From the NCBI RefSeq assembly GCF_020524345.1, contig NZ_JAIVLH010000017.1:80384-144383 (forward strand): a stretch of DNA of 64,000 nucleotides, read 5' to 3'. Both the position numbers and the translations under genes were made by a program. Numbering within the stretch: the first letter of the stretch is position 1; each line of letters begins with the position of its first letter. The notes under the pieces were generated by a model that was not told the DNA's origin, did no database searches, and saw only the letters and a program-made list of their open reading frames with translations. Shown piece by piece: positions 18,071-27,414 of this stretch. This DNA is from Metabacillus niabensis. Its GTDB lineage: Bacteria; Bacillota; Bacilli; Bacillales; Bacillaceae.

Positions 18071-18093
18071 TGACCAAATGAACAAATCAGTCA
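18071..18093. promoter_or_regulatory. YhgD operator before yhgD
   Basis: A 23-bp element starting TGACCAAATGAACAAA and ending GTCA. It shares its first ten bases and its ends with the element before yhgE and lies 23 bases before the yhgD start, consistent with autorepression. Confidence 0.6.
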
Positions 18094-18145
18094 GTTGTTA
18101 TTTATGTAATATAACATGCCTTTCTCTTTTTTACAAGGCGAAAAA

Positions 18146-18751
18146 TCAGGCAACGTTTGCAATACCTTGTTCATCAAAAAGACTTTGGATTTTGTTTACT
18201 TGTTCCTTATTCTCTATCACAACATATTTTGTTGTGAAAAATAGTGTACCTTTTACTTTTACCGAAAGCTTGTAACCGTTATCAACTCTTGTGCTATATC
18301 CATATAGCTCGTGCCAACGAATGATTTTTTCTGTTTTATAGGATTGAACTTGTTGAGTAGAATAGTACCTGCCATCTAAAATGATTCCATCTGCTAAAAC
18401 ATAGAAACAACTTTTATGTTTTACCGCGCTGATAAGAATAAAAAATAGATAGGCAGAGCTAATGAAGGATGACTTTAACCAGTCAGTTGTAAGAACCATA
18501 ATAAGAAGAATGAATAGTAGTAGTAATGCAAAGAATGTTCCCCACTTTACATATTGATACGTTTTTGTATTCTTCGATAACGGCTCCATCTCTTTCCATT
18601 CGTTCGGGATCAGAATATGTTGAAAATCTGTTTGTCTTTTTGGAAAAAGAGCATCATGAGACATTTCTGCAGCTTTTTTAATATTTAATCGATATTGAAT
18701 TAAATATCCAATACCTATAAGAAAGATAATGATATAAAGTATATCAATCAT
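18146..18751 (-). CDS. uncharacterised membrane protein
   Basis: 201 residues. One N-terminal helix (residues 3-20), two closely spaced helices (about 70-108), and a C-terminal cytoplasmic part of about 90 residues that resembles a bacterial PH-like domain (VLADGIILDGRYYSTQQVQS ... IRWHEL). I do not recognise a named family. It lies just upstream of yhgD in the same direction. A Shine-Dalgarno GAGGAGGAAGAGG precedes the ATG. Function unknown. Confidence 0.7.
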   Translation of the reverse strand: MIDILYIIIFLIGIGYLIQYRLNIKKAAEMSHDALFPKRQTDFQHILIPNEWKEMEPLSKNTKTYQYVKWGTFFALLLLFILLIMVLTTDWLKSSFISSAYLFFILISAVKHKSCFYVLADGIILDGRYYSTQQVQSYKTEKIIRWHELYGYSTRVDNGYKLSVKVKGTLFFTTKYVVIENKEQVNKIQSLFDEQGIANVA

Positions 18752-18871
18752 TTGATCCTCTTCCTCCTCTATATTAAATTCTATAGGTGAATTCTTCTTT
18801 ATATATTATACGGAACAAGTTTGTAATAGGTTTCATAGAATATGTAATATTTTACAACCCCTTAAATATAA

Positions 18872-18900
18872 AAAACTGATCAGCTTTTGCGATCAGTTTT
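18872..18900. terminator. terminator after the amidase gene
   Basis: 10-bp stem AAAACTGATC/GATCAGTTTT with a 9-nt loop. The right arm touches the amidase stop codon; A-rich on the other side, so it terminates minus-strand transcription. Confidence 0.75.
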
Positions 18901-20369
18901 TATCGTTTAAATGGAGCTGCCCGATATTTTGTTCCTTGTTCAAACGAATAAGCAATTTCTATTAAGGTCGGCTCCATATAAGCCTTCGCTGTAAAAGTAA
19001 TTCCCACAGGTTCTCCTTCATTCGTGTACCCCGCAGGCACAGTAATCGATGGGTAGCCCGCTTTTGCCGGAATCATCTCACCATTAGCATTTGGAAAGAC
19101 AAGCGCGTCTAATTTATGCTCGTTCATAGCAGCACCTATCCCTTTTGTTTTAGATAAATAATCATCTTTTTCTAAACTCTCCAGGTATTCGGGGGAGGTT
19201 AGATTACCACTTGTCAAATCGGCATCAAGAAAAATCTTTTGTCCATACTTTAACGCTTTTTCGCCTAATTGTTCATTCGCTTGTATCAGATCAGTTAACG
19301 TACGGATTCCAACACTTGAGTCGATTGTTTTTAAATAGGCTTGAAGGTCGGCTTTAAATTCATAAAGCATCACATTTATATCCCAGTTTTCATTTGTTGA
19401 AGGGATATCAATTGAATCAATAACAATAGCACCTAGCTCTTCTAATTTCTTAATACTTTGATTCATCACGGCAAGTTGTGACTCACTTAGTTCATCAAAA
19501 TAGGGATTGCGTGCAATTCCAATTCTTTTTCCAGACAGTCCATCATTTTTTAGATGATGTGTGAAATCATGATGAACTAACTCATTGCTTTGTGTTGCAG
19601 CATCTAAAGGATCTATCCCCATTAAACTATTAAGTAAGATGGTGGCATCTTTTACTGTTCTCGCCATCGGACCTGCCGTATCTTGTGTATGAGAAATTGG
19701 GATAATTCCTTTTCGACTAATAAGTCCCACTGTTGGCTTAATCCCAACAAGCGAGTTTTGACTGGCAGGACTTAATATAGAGCCGGAAGTTTCAGTTCCA
19801 ACTGCTGCAACAGCTAAATTTGCTGCAATGGCTGCTCCGGAACCCGAGCTAGAGCCTCCAACTATAAATGAAGCACCATACGGATTCAAGACTTGACCAC
19901 CTCTTGAACTGTAGCCTGACGGCATGTCTTCTGCTATGAAGTTCGCCCATTCTGTTAGATTCGTCTTACCTAAAATAATAGCTCCAGCCTCTCTCAGCTG
20001 CTTTACTAGAGTGGCATCTTCCTTTGCATATGAATTGGCTAGCACTAGAGATCCTGCACTTGTATGCATTTTATCTGCAGTATCAATATTATCTTTAATT
20101 AGTATTGGTATACCATGTAACAGCCCGCGAGATCCCTTTGTTTTTCGTTCATAATCAAGTGCAGCAGCAATATGTAATGCATCCGGATTAACTTCGATAA
20201 TGGAATTTAATTTTGGTCCGGATTGGTCGATGTCAGCTATTCTTGATAAATACATGAGGACTAAGTCTCTGGATGTGATCTCATAACGATCAAGTTTTTC
20301 TTGGATTTCATCAACTGTTACTTCTACCAGCCATTCATTTTTCAACTTGTTAAGCTGCTCATTTATCAT
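18900..20369 (-). CDS. amidase-signature-family amidase
   Basis: 489 residues of the amidase-signature family. The Ser-Ser-Lys triad is visible: Lys in HGIPILIKDN, the cis-Ser in the GGSSSGSGAA segment and the nucleophile Ser in VGTETSGSILSPAS. It hydrolyses an amide, but the substrate cannot be inferred; it lacks partners such as gatB/gatC, so it is not the tRNA amidotransferase. Start at the ATG with GGAAGGGG eight nt upstream. It occupies the position after hemH where hemY stands in B. subtilis. Confidence 0.85.
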   Translation of the reverse strand: MINEQLNKLKNEWLVEVTVDEIQEKLDRYEITSRDLVLMYLSRIADIDQSGPKLNSIIEVNPDALHIAAALDYERKTKGSRGLLHGIPILIKDNIDTADKMHTSAGSLVLANSYAKEDATLVKQLREAGAIILGKTNLTEWANFIAEDMPSGYSSRGGQVLNPYGASFIVGGSSSGSGAAIAANLAVAAVGTETSGSILSPASQNSLVGIKPTVGLISRKGIIPISHTQDTAGPMARTVKDATILLNSLMGIDPLDAATQSNELVHHDFTHHLKNDGLSGKRIGIARNPYFDELSESQLAVMNQSIKKLEELGAIVIDSIDIPSTNENWDINVMLYEFKADLQAYLKTIDSSVGIRTLTDLIQANEQLGEKALKYGQKIFLDADLTSGNLTSPEYLESLEKDDYLSKTKGIGAAMNEHKLDALVFPNANGEMIPAKAGYPSITVPAGYTNEGEPVGITFTAKAYMEPTLIEIAYSFEQGTKYRAAPFKR

Positions 20370-20429
20370 GCTTGTTACCCCTTCCTTGTCACTCATACTC
20401 CCATTTTACTTGTTACATCCCCAACTTAC

Positions 20430-20463
20430 AAAAAAAGCAGCAAAACACTTTGTTTCACTGCTT
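20430..20463 (-). terminator. terminator after hemH
   Basis: On the minus strand AGCAG-GAAACA pairs with TGTTTT-CTGCT and is followed by seven T. It lies eight bases past the hemH stop and ends the hemEH unit. Confidence 0.75.
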
Positions 20464-20470
20464 CTGTTTC

Positions 20471-21400
20471 TTATTTATTTACATGTTTTAATACAACTGT
20501 TGCCAGGCAGTCAATGAACTCAGGTTTTGCATTTGGCATTTCAGGACGATAGTAGCTTGCTCCTAATTCATCCGTGATTACCTTACATTCATAATCATTA
20601 TCGTACAGAACTTCCAAATGATCTGCTACAAAACCGACCGGCACATAAACAAATGTTTTATAGCCTTCATTATATAAATCTCTTGTTAAATCTTGAACAT
20701 CCGGTCCTAACCATGGCTCAGGTGTGTTACCGGCACTTTGCCATCCAGTCACATACTTTTTAACTCCCGCTGCTTCCGCAATTAAATCAGCTGTTTCCTG
20801 TAATTGCTGTGGATATGGATCTCCGTTTGCAGTTATCTTTTCTGGTAAGCTATGTGCAGAAACAACTAATACTGATGAGTCTTTTTCTTCTTGTGTCATA
20901 CTGCTGTATGTTTTTTCCAGTTGATCTGCCCAATAAGAAATAAATTTTGGCTCTGTGTACCAGCTTTCAACAGATGTAATCGTTAAGCCTCCAAGCTTTT
21001 CTGCTTCTTCCTTTGCCCGTCCATTATAAGACTTAACACTGAACGTAGAGAAATGAGGAGCTAATACAATACTTACCGCTTCTTTAATGCCATCTTCATG
21101 CATTTGTTTGACAGCATCCTCGACAAATGGCTCAATATGCTTTAAACCAAGATACATCTTAAATTCAATTTCATCTTGAATATCATTTAAATGCTGTTCA
21201 AGCTTCTCTGCTTGTTCTAACGTAATCTTAGCTAGTGGCGAAATACCACCAATAGCTTCATAGCGATCTTTTAAGTCCTGAAGCATTTCGGGTGCCGGTT
21301 TACGTCCATGCCTAATATGAGTGTAATAGCGCTCGATATCCTCCTCTTTATAAGGCGTACCGTATGCCATTACTAGTAATCCCATTTTTTTCTTACTCAC
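20471..21400 (-). CDS. hemH: coproporphyrin ferrochelatase
   Basis: 309-residue soluble chelatase, the length of B. subtilis HemH (310). The first residues [11 protein letters not shown] include the proximal tyrosine of the Firmicute enzyme, and the metal His lies in AHSLPEKI (about residue 184). In Gram-positive bacteria it inserts iron into coproporphyrin III. The GTG start follows GAGGTGAATTCAA. It follows hemE by 34 nt in one unit. hemY, usually the third gene, is absent. Confidence 0.94.
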   Translation of the reverse strand: MSKKKMGLLVMAYGTPYKEEDIERYYTHIRHGRKPAPEMLQDLKDRYEAIGGISPLAKITLEQAEKLEQHLNDIQDEIEFKMYLGLKHIEPFVEDAVKQMHEDGIKEAVSIVLAPHFSTFSVKSYNGRAKEEAEKLGGLTITSVESWYTEPKFISYWADQLEKTYSSMTQEEKDSSVLVVSAHSLPEKITANGDPYPQQLQETADLIAEAAGVKKYVTGWQSAGNTPEPWLGPDVQDLTRDLYNEGYKTFVYVPVGFVADHLEVLYDNDYECKVITDELGASYYRPEMPNAKPEFIDCLATVVLKHVNK

Positions 21401-21434
21401 TTGAATTCACCTCATGATTCTATTATTTAAAAGG

Positions 21435-22487
21435 TTATTGACCTACTTTTGCTTTCTTCGTGTAATCATGAACAAATGATGTTAATTGTTTTAATGATTC
21501 CGGGTTTACTTGTGGGAAAACACCATGTCCAAGATTAAATATATATCCATCCTGCTTCATCCCTTGGTCTAATATTTCCTTTGCTCTTTCTTCAATTACT
21601 TCCCAAGGAGATAGTAAGATTGCCGGGTCAAGATTTCCTTGCAATGATTTTGTAAGTCCCATTGAACGAGCCTCTTGTATTGGAAGTCTCCAATCCAATC
21701 CAACAACATCAAGCGGGAGGTCATGCCATTCGTTTGCTAGATGACTTGCACCTACACCGAACATAATTAGTGGTACATTTTCCCCTTTTAGTTCACTAAA
21801 GATTCTCTCCATCGTTGGCTTAATATACACACGGTAATCGGCCACATTTAATGCACCTACCCATGAATCAAAAACCTGGATAGCCTTTGCACCAGCACGA
21901 ATTTGAGCTTTTACATATGTAATACTCACTTCCGCAAGTTTATCCATTAAAGCAAACCATGCATGCGGCTCTGAATACATAAACGCTTTTGTCTTGTTGT
22001 AGTTTTTTGAAGGACCGCCTTCAATCATATAACTGGCAAGAGTAAAAGGAGCTCCGGTAAAGCCGATAAGAGGAACTTCCAGCTGCTCTTTGGTTAGTAA
22101 TTTTATTGTATCTAATACATAAGGAACATCACGTTCCGGATCAATCTCTCCCAGTCTCTCAACATCTTGAATAGAACGAATCGGATCATCAATAACTGGA
22201 CCAATTCCTGATTTAATCTCCACATTTACACCAATTGCCGGAAGTGGTGTCATAATATCTTTATAAAGAATGGCAGCATCCACATCATACTGTTCAACAG
22301 GCAGCCTTGTCACATACGCACAAAGCTCTGGTTGATGTGTAATCTCAAATAAGCTGTATTTTTCTTTAATCGCACGATATTCAGGCTGTGACCTGCCTGC
22401 TTGTCTCATATACCAAACTGGTACATAATCTGTCTTTTCTCCACGACACGCCTTAAGAAACGTATCATTGATTTTCTTTTCAGCCAT
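21435..22487 (-). CDS. hemE: uroporphyrinogen decarboxylase
   Basis: 350 residues. The N-terminal family signature [19 protein letters not shown] carries the two conserved arginines, and the second signature [17 protein letters not shown] follows at about 145. It decarboxylates uroporphyrinogen III to coproporphyrinogen III in the cytoplasm. Start ATG lies 9 nt after GAAAGGTGG; upstream in-frame codons precede that site. A hairpin repeat begins about 25 bases upstream and so would lie in the leader RNA. Confidence 0.94.
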   Translation of the reverse strand: MAEKKINDTFLKACRGEKTDYVPVWYMRQAGRSQPEYRAIKEKYSLFEITHQPELCAYVTRLPVEQYDVDAAILYKDIMTPLPAIGVNVEIKSGIGPVIDDPIRSIQDVERLGEIDPERDVPYVLDTIKLLTKEQLEVPLIGFTGAPFTLASYMIEGGPSKNYNKTKAFMYSEPHAWFALMDKLAEVSITYVKAQIRAGAKAIQVFDSWVGALNVADYRVYIKPTMERIFSELKGENVPLIMFGVGASHLANEWHDLPLDVVGLDWRLPIQEARSMGLTKSLQGNLDPAILLSPWEVIEERAKEILDQGMKQDGYIFNLGHGVFPQVNPESLKQLTSFVHDYTKKAKVGQ

Positions 22488-22512
22488 TCCGAAAGTCCAC
22501 CTTTCTATGTAC

Positions 22513-22640
22513 AAAAGCGCAAGCGCCTTGATCAGCCTCGGGCAAATAAGACGATTAAGAATAGAAGGCGTTCTTTGCCTTCAATTCTTAATTGGCTTAT
22601 AACCTCGAGGGGCTAGGCGCTGGAGCTGGATGTCAAAGCG
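22513..22640. repeat. long hairpin repeat in the hemE leader
   Basis: About 128 bp with nested inverted repeats: outer arms AGCGCAAGCGCC and GGCGCTGGAGCT, middle arms around CAGCCTCGGGCAAATAAG and CTTATAACCTCGAGG, inner hairpin AATAGAAGGC/GCCTTCAATT. Fragments recur at 10207-10224 and 29590-29606. Similar elements are widespread in Bacillus intergenic DNA. It fills most of the 340-base gap between pbpF and hemE; the rest is AT-rich. Confidence 0.7.
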
Positions 22641-22706
22641 CTTATCCACATTAAAAAATTTTATAATTTTCTTAGCACCACAAAAGGCCAATCCCCAATT
22701 ATTAAA

Positions 22707-22721
22707 TTATATTAATTATAA
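22707..22721. promoter_or_regulatory. possible PerR/Fur-family box upstream of hemE
   Basis: TTATATTAATTATAA, read on the minus strand as TTATAATTAATATAA, differs from the PerR consensus TTATAATNATTATAA at one base. The surroundings are very AT-rich, so a chance match is possible. Confidence 0.3.
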
Positions 22722-22826
22722 AGTAATACTTATTCTATATTATTCTCTCTGCACTTTCAACTATAACGGTTTCATTTCCGGTTGTATAGCATAGATCGGC
22801 AAATGTCAAAAAAAAGACGAAAACAC

Positions 22827-24971
22827 TTAGTTTGTGGAACTAAATAATGTTGGCTTTTCGGTTGATGTTTGTTTTCCTTCTTCATTTGTTTGAACATTAT
22901 ATGGAGCTACAGAATATGTTGCATCCGAAAAAACATTCGCAAATGGAATTTCATAATATCCTTTCCCTGTTACAGTTCCAACAAGTTTCTTTTCATCGTT
23001 TTGTACGGATTCGTAAATACGATATTCAACACGTTCATCTGATAAAGGTTCCCATTCCAGTGTTAATGTAATTAACCCTAATGGCTTAAACGTATATTTT
23101 GCATTCACTTTTTCAATCTCTTTCATTCTTATCGGACTTTCCAAGTCTTCTACACCCTTCGGAATGGAAAAAGCTACGTTTTGGTCCCAATCTGCCTCGG
23201 TTAAGATATCCTTAAATAATTTGGTTGGAAAAGAACTGCCGTGTTTCAAGTAATGGTCTTTGTCTGTTTTATCATAGCCCATCCACAAAGCTCCAACAAC
23301 ATTCTCAGTGTAACCGACAAACCAAGCATCTTTTGCAGCCCCTTTTATACCTGGAAATGAGGTTGTACCTGTTTTACCGGCAAGTTCTCCATTAAACGTA
23401 CCATTTTGCGCAGTACCTTCACTTACAACATGCTGTAGCATTCGTGTCATATCCCAAGCAGTTTGTGGGGAATATACTGGAGCTGGTTGAGATTGATGCT
23501 TCGCAATGACCTTACCATCCCGATCTTTTATTTCATTAATAAGGAACGTATCACTATAGTTTCCATTCGCAGTGAACGTTCGATAGGCATTTGCCATTTG
23601 GAGTGGTGTAACACCTTCAGATAATCCGCCTAACGCAATGGCCAATCCATTATCTTTAATATCAATTCCTACTTTATGCAAGTATTCCTTGCTCTCTTTA
23701 ATGCCTAGTTCAGATAAAGCCCATACAGCCGCAGCATTTTTTGAAGAAACAATGGCATCGAACATCGAAACTTCCCCTGCATATTGCTGATCAACATTTT
23801 GCGGAGAATAATCTCCATACGATAATTTTTCATCTTTTAATAGAGAATATGGCTGAAAAAGTTTTGATTCCAGCGTCGGTGCATACACAGCAACGGGTTT
23901 AAAAGTAGACCCGGGTTGTCTTGTTATATTCAAACGATTTAATCCCTTCGGCACATAATCACGACCACCAATAGCGGCTATGATACCACCTGATTTATTA
24001 TCCATTAACACAAAGGCACCTTGAGCGGTTTCATCTGTTCCTGGAAAATATTCAGCTTTTTGGAATAACTCATATGCAGATTGCTGGAGATTTACCTTAA
24101 GCGGCACTTTAATTGTGTAGCCGCCTCTTAGTAGCTCTTCATTCGAGATGGCATATTTTTCCTTTGCTTCATCAAAAACCATGTCAACATATGTTGTGAG
24201 CCATGGATTCTCCTGTTTCTTATTCACATGAAGCTTCACTGTTTTTCCTTGGGTTCTTACAGCCTCTTCATAAGAAATATAGCGCTGATCTCCCATTAAA
24301 CTTAAAATCGTATCTCTTCTTTCCTTACTTTTTTCACTATTAACTATTGGAGAATAAGTGGAAGGAGCCTTTGGTATACCTGCAAGTAATGCGCCCTCCT
24401 CTAACGTTAACTCTGAAACATCTTTATTAAAGTAAAGATTCGCGGCAGCTTTGATTCCATATGCACCATGCCCAAAATAAACCTGATTCAAATACATTTC
24501 AAGCAGCTTTGATTTGCTGTACCGTTTTTCAAGGTTCACGGCAATAATTGCTTCTTTAGTTTTTCTCAACCATGTTTTATCATTTGTCAGGAAGATGTTT
24601 TTGGCTAACTGTTGAGTAATCGTACTGCCGCCTTCTACCTTCCCGCCGGCAAGAATATCCTTGTAAAGAGCACGGCTAATCGCTTTAATATCAATGCCAT
24701 GATGGTCATAAAAGCGTTGATCCTCTACAGAGATAAATGCCTGTTGAACATATTCAGGAATATCTGATATATCAACAAGTTCACGGTTTTCTATATAAAG
24801 TTTTGTTATTTCATTTCCTTCTTCATCAACAAGTTTAGATGCTGTATTCATAACGAGTTTTTCTTCATCTAAGACATAATTACCCATGAAAATGATAAAA
24901 AGATAGCCGAGTAGAGCGAAGATGACAATGGAGACTACTGCAATCGTTGATAAGATGAACTTTCTTTTCAT
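22827..24971 (-). CDS. pbpF: class A penicillin-binding protein (PBP2C type)
   Basis: 714 residues, the same length as B. subtilis PbpF. One N-terminal membrane anchor (residues 8-30), a glycosyltransferase-51 domain (EDQRFYDHHG, then GGSTITQQLAKN, ending near 250) and a transpeptidase domain with the SxxK motif STFK (in RQPGSTFKPV), SKN (SSKNAAAVW) and KTGTT. A short fibronectin-like C-terminal tail follows. It polymerises and cross-links peptidoglycan outside the membrane; in B. subtilis the gene is also used in sporulation. Start ATG follows AAAAGGGGTGATGAT. Confidence 0.92.
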   Translation of the reverse strand: MKRKFILSTIAVVSIVIFALLGYLFIIFMGNYVLDEEKLVMNTASKLVDEEGNEITKLYIENRELVDISDIPEYVQQAFISVEDQRFYDHHGIDIKAISRALYKDILAGGKVEGGSTITQQLAKNIFLTNDKTWLRKTKEAIIAVNLEKRYSKSKLLEMYLNQVYFGHGAYGIKAAANLYFNKDVSELTLEEGALLAGIPKAPSTYSPIVNSEKSKERRDTILSLMGDQRYISYEEAVRTQGKTVKLHVNKKQENPWLTTYVDMVFDEAKEKYAISNEELLRGGYTIKVPLKVNLQQSAYELFQKAEYFPGTDETAQGAFVLMDNKSGGIIAAIGGRDYVPKGLNRLNITRQPGSTFKPVAVYAPTLESKLFQPYSLLKDEKLSYGDYSPQNVDQQYAGEVSMFDAIVSSKNAAAVWALSELGIKESKEYLHKVGIDIKDNGLAIALGGLSEGVTPLQMANAYRTFTANGNYSDTFLINEIKDRDGKVIAKHQSQPAPVYSPQTAWDMTRMLQHVVSEGTAQNGTFNGELAGKTGTTSFPGIKGAAKDAWFVGYTENVVGALWMGYDKTDKDHYLKHGSSFPTKLFKDILTEADWDQNVAFSIPKGVEDLESPIRMKEIEKVNAKYTFKPLGLITLTLEWEPLSDERVEYRIYESVQNDEKKLVGTVTGKGYYEIPFANVFSDATYSVAPYNVQTNEEGKQTSTEKPTLFSSTN

Positions 24972-25120
24972 ATCATCACCCCTTTTAAGCTTAGTATTGT
25001 TAAAATTAGGTATGTATATGTGTTAAAACATTACAATTGGAAAAATAATAAAGGTCATTGTTATAATGTCATTGAATAACTCTTAAGTGTCAAGACAAAA
25101 AAATTGAGGTGATTCATAAG

Positions 25121-25627
25121 ATGCTTTACGTTACATATGGAACAGTCGATTATTTAGAAAAATTGGTAAAAAAGCATAGCAATGAGACATTATTACTGAT
25201 GGCCAACCAAGATACAGCCGTTCTTTTTCATGAAACTGAAGGCGCAACCATCTTTAATGAACCAAAAAAATACGATGTATTAGACTCAACCGGTATTATC
25301 ACGAACGGTACTTTTGCCGTTTTAAATAATATCCCTGTTTCAGATGAAGGCAGACCACTGTTTGAAAAGAGATTTAGCGAAAGAGCTCGATTAATCGAAA
25401 AAGAACCAGGGTTTTCCGCCATTCGTGTTTTGCGTCCAACTCGTGGTGACACGTATATTATTCTAACACTATGGGAAAGTGAACAACACTTCAAGGCTTG
25501 GCAGGATTCAAAAGCCTATGAACACGCTCATAAAAAAAGAGGCAGCGAAGAAGGAATTGACCGAAAATCTATCTTTCCACGGCCTTCATATGTTACAACA
25601 TATACAAAGGTTGCTATCGAAAATTAA
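25121..25627 (+). CDS. hmoB: heme-degrading monooxygenase HmoB
   Basis: 168 residues; the C-terminal half (about 75-168) is an antibiotic-biosynthesis-monooxygenase fold with the typical RARLIEKEPGFSAIRVLRP and TLWESEQHFKAWQDS segments, as in B. subtilis HmoB (YhgC). It opens the heme ring and releases iron. The N-terminal 60 residues are a family-specific extension. Start at ATG 25121, nine bases after AGGTG; a GTG at 25109 overlaps that site. It lies beside and divergent from pbpF, as in B. subtilis. Confidence 0.87.
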   Translation: MLYVTYGTVDYLEKLVKKHSNETLLLMANQDTAVLFHETEGATIFNEPKKYDVLDSTGIITNGTFAVLNNIPVSDEGRPLFEKRFSERARLIEKEPGFSAIRVLRPTRGDTYIILTLWESEQHFKAWQDSKAYEHAHKKRGSEEGIDRKSIFPRPSYVTTYTKVAIEN

Positions 25628-25646
25628 CTCTAGACGAATAACCAAG

Positions 25647-25674
25647 GACAATCATGCAGGACTGTCTCTTTTTT
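25647..25674 (+). terminator. terminator after hmoB
   Basis: Stem GACAATC/GACTGTC with one mismatch and a 6-nt loop, followed by TCTTTTTTG, twenty bases after the hmoB stop. Confidence 0.65.
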
Positions 25675-25896
25675 GTTTAACTTGCAGTACTTTTGACAAT
25701 ATTTCCTTGGAAATGACAACTTCTTTCTACATAACTTTACCCTGAGTTTTCCTATGTTACACAAATTCTCTACAATTTTGACAAACAACGAGTTTATATG
25801 AAAAAAATATCCTTCTCCCCTTTCTCACACCTGCCTAACTTTGTTCATAAAGTGTAATAAATACCTTTTAGGCATTTGCTTAAGGAGTGATGAAAA

Positions 25897-27285
25897 ATGG
25901 GGGTAGAAATAACACTCATTCATTGGGTTTATTTATTATTTATTATCGGTATCATTGGCTTTATGTTATTTCGTCGTGATACAACGATTGTTTGTATAGT
26001 TGGCATTCTCTCTGTAGCAGCTTTCTCAACCTTATCTGTTAGTGATTCAATTTCAAGTTTATTTAATAGTTTTATTTTTGCCATTACTGAATTATTGCCT
26101 ACAATTCTCGTTATTTCGATTATCGTTGCAATGAGTAAAATTCTGATGAAATCAGGAATTAATGAAGTGATGATTGCTCCTTTTTCCAAGATTATAAAAA
26201 ATCCCACTACTGCCTATTGGACGATCGGAATCCTTATGATGATTATTTCCTTTTTCTTTTGGCCATCACCAGCTGTTGCATTAATAGGGGCAGTTTTATT
26301 ACCAGTCGCAATTAGAGCCGGTCTGCCAGCCCTTGGAGTTGCAGTTGCGATTAATTTATTTGGCCATGGAATCGCCTTGTCCGGGGATTTTATTATTCAA
26401 GCAGCTCCGAAACTAACAGCAGATGCGGCAGGAATTCCTGTAGGAGACGTAGTTGGGGCAAGTGTTCCACTCGTCATTACGATGGGGCTTGTTACTACAG
26501 TTACAGCTTTCTTCTTATTAAGAAGAGATATGAAATTAGGTAAGTCTTTCCCGACCGTTTCTACAGAAACAGCAAACGAAAAAGCAGATCACAGTCTTTT
26601 ATCCTCTTCAACAAAAAGGTTATTGGCTATTCTCATCCCATTGATCTTTTTAGTAGATGTTTTGTTAATGATTACATTGAACTTACAAGGCGGTGATGCT
26701 ACAGCCTTAATAGGTGGAACAGCGCTTCTTATCTTAATTTTGACCACTTGCTTAACACATAAGAAAAAAGGTCTTGAAGAATCTACTAATTATTTAGTTC
26801 AAGGTTTTCAATTCGGATTTAGAGTGTTCGGTCCTGTTATCCCTATTGCCGCCTTCTTCTATCTAGGTGATGCAGGTTTTTACACGATCATTGGAGAATA
26901 TCTCCCAAAAAGTTCGGAAGGAATTGTTAATGACCTGGGTGTTGCATTGGCAACCATAGTCCCTCTAACTCCTGAAGTTGGGGCTATCACATTAACAGGT
27001 GTTGGTATTTTAACCGGGTTGGATGGTTCAGGCTTTTCGGGTATTTCTTTAGCGGGATCCATCGCACAGTTATTCTCAGCAGCGATTGGGGTTAGTACTG
27101 CAACTTTAACAGCATTAGGTCAGGTAACGGCTATATGGGTTGGCGGAGGTACGATTATCCCTTGGGCACTCATACCTGCCGCCGCAATTTGTGGGGTCGA
27201 TCCGTTTGAGCTGGCCAGGAGGAACTTGCTTCCAGTAGCCATTGGACTGATTATCACAACCATTGTTGCTATGTTTCTTTTATAG
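25897..27285 (+). CDS. multi-pass membrane transporter (YhfA-like)
   Basis: 462-residue permease with about twelve hydrophobic helices, including re-entrant-type glycine-rich loops FFFWPSPAVALIGAVLLP and IAAFFYLGDAGFY. The pattern resembles ion-transporter-superfamily carriers such as GntP/DcuC-type and B. subtilis YhfA (about 463 residues, same neighbourhood). The substrate is unknown, though an organic acid is plausible for this superfamily. A Shine-Dalgarno AAGGAGTGATGA precedes the ATG. The next gene, a sugar-type dehydrogenase, runs in the same direction 130 bases later. Confidence 0.75.
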   Translation: MGVEITLIHWVYLLFIIGIIGFMLFRRDTTIVCIVGILSVAAFSTLSVSDSISSLFNSFIFAITELLPTILVISIIVAMSKILMKSGINEVMIAPFSKIIKNPTTAYWTIGILMMIISFFFWPSPAVALIGAVLLPVAIRAGLPALGVAVAINLFGHGIALSGDFIIQAAPKLTADAAGIPVGDVVGASVPLVITMGLVTTVTAFFLLRRDMKLGKSFPTVSTETANEKADHSLLSSSTKRLLAILIPLIFLVDVLLMITLNLQGGDATALIGGTALLILILTTCLTHKKKGLEESTNYLVQGFQFGFRVFGPVIPIAAFFYLGDAGFYTIIGEYLPKSSEGIVNDLGVALATIVPLTPEVGAITLTGVGILTGLDGSGFSGISLAGSIAQLFSAAIGVSTATLTALGQVTAIWVGGGTIIPWALIPAAAICGVDPFELARRNLLPVAIGLIITTIVAMFLL

Positions 27286-27414
27286 TAATTTTTTAAAAGG
27301 GAGGGCCCGGGAATTCCGTGTCATCCCTTTTAAAAATTTTCTTCTGATGTCAACAATCTTTCCTGTGATTTGTCTCTCATTTCAACTAAAATACTAGTGA
27401 GGGGAGGAATTTTT

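Noticed and set aside
25897..27285. Gluconate permease (gntP)
   Set aside because: The fold looks related, but no gluconate kinase or regulator is near and the match to YhfA is better by size and location.
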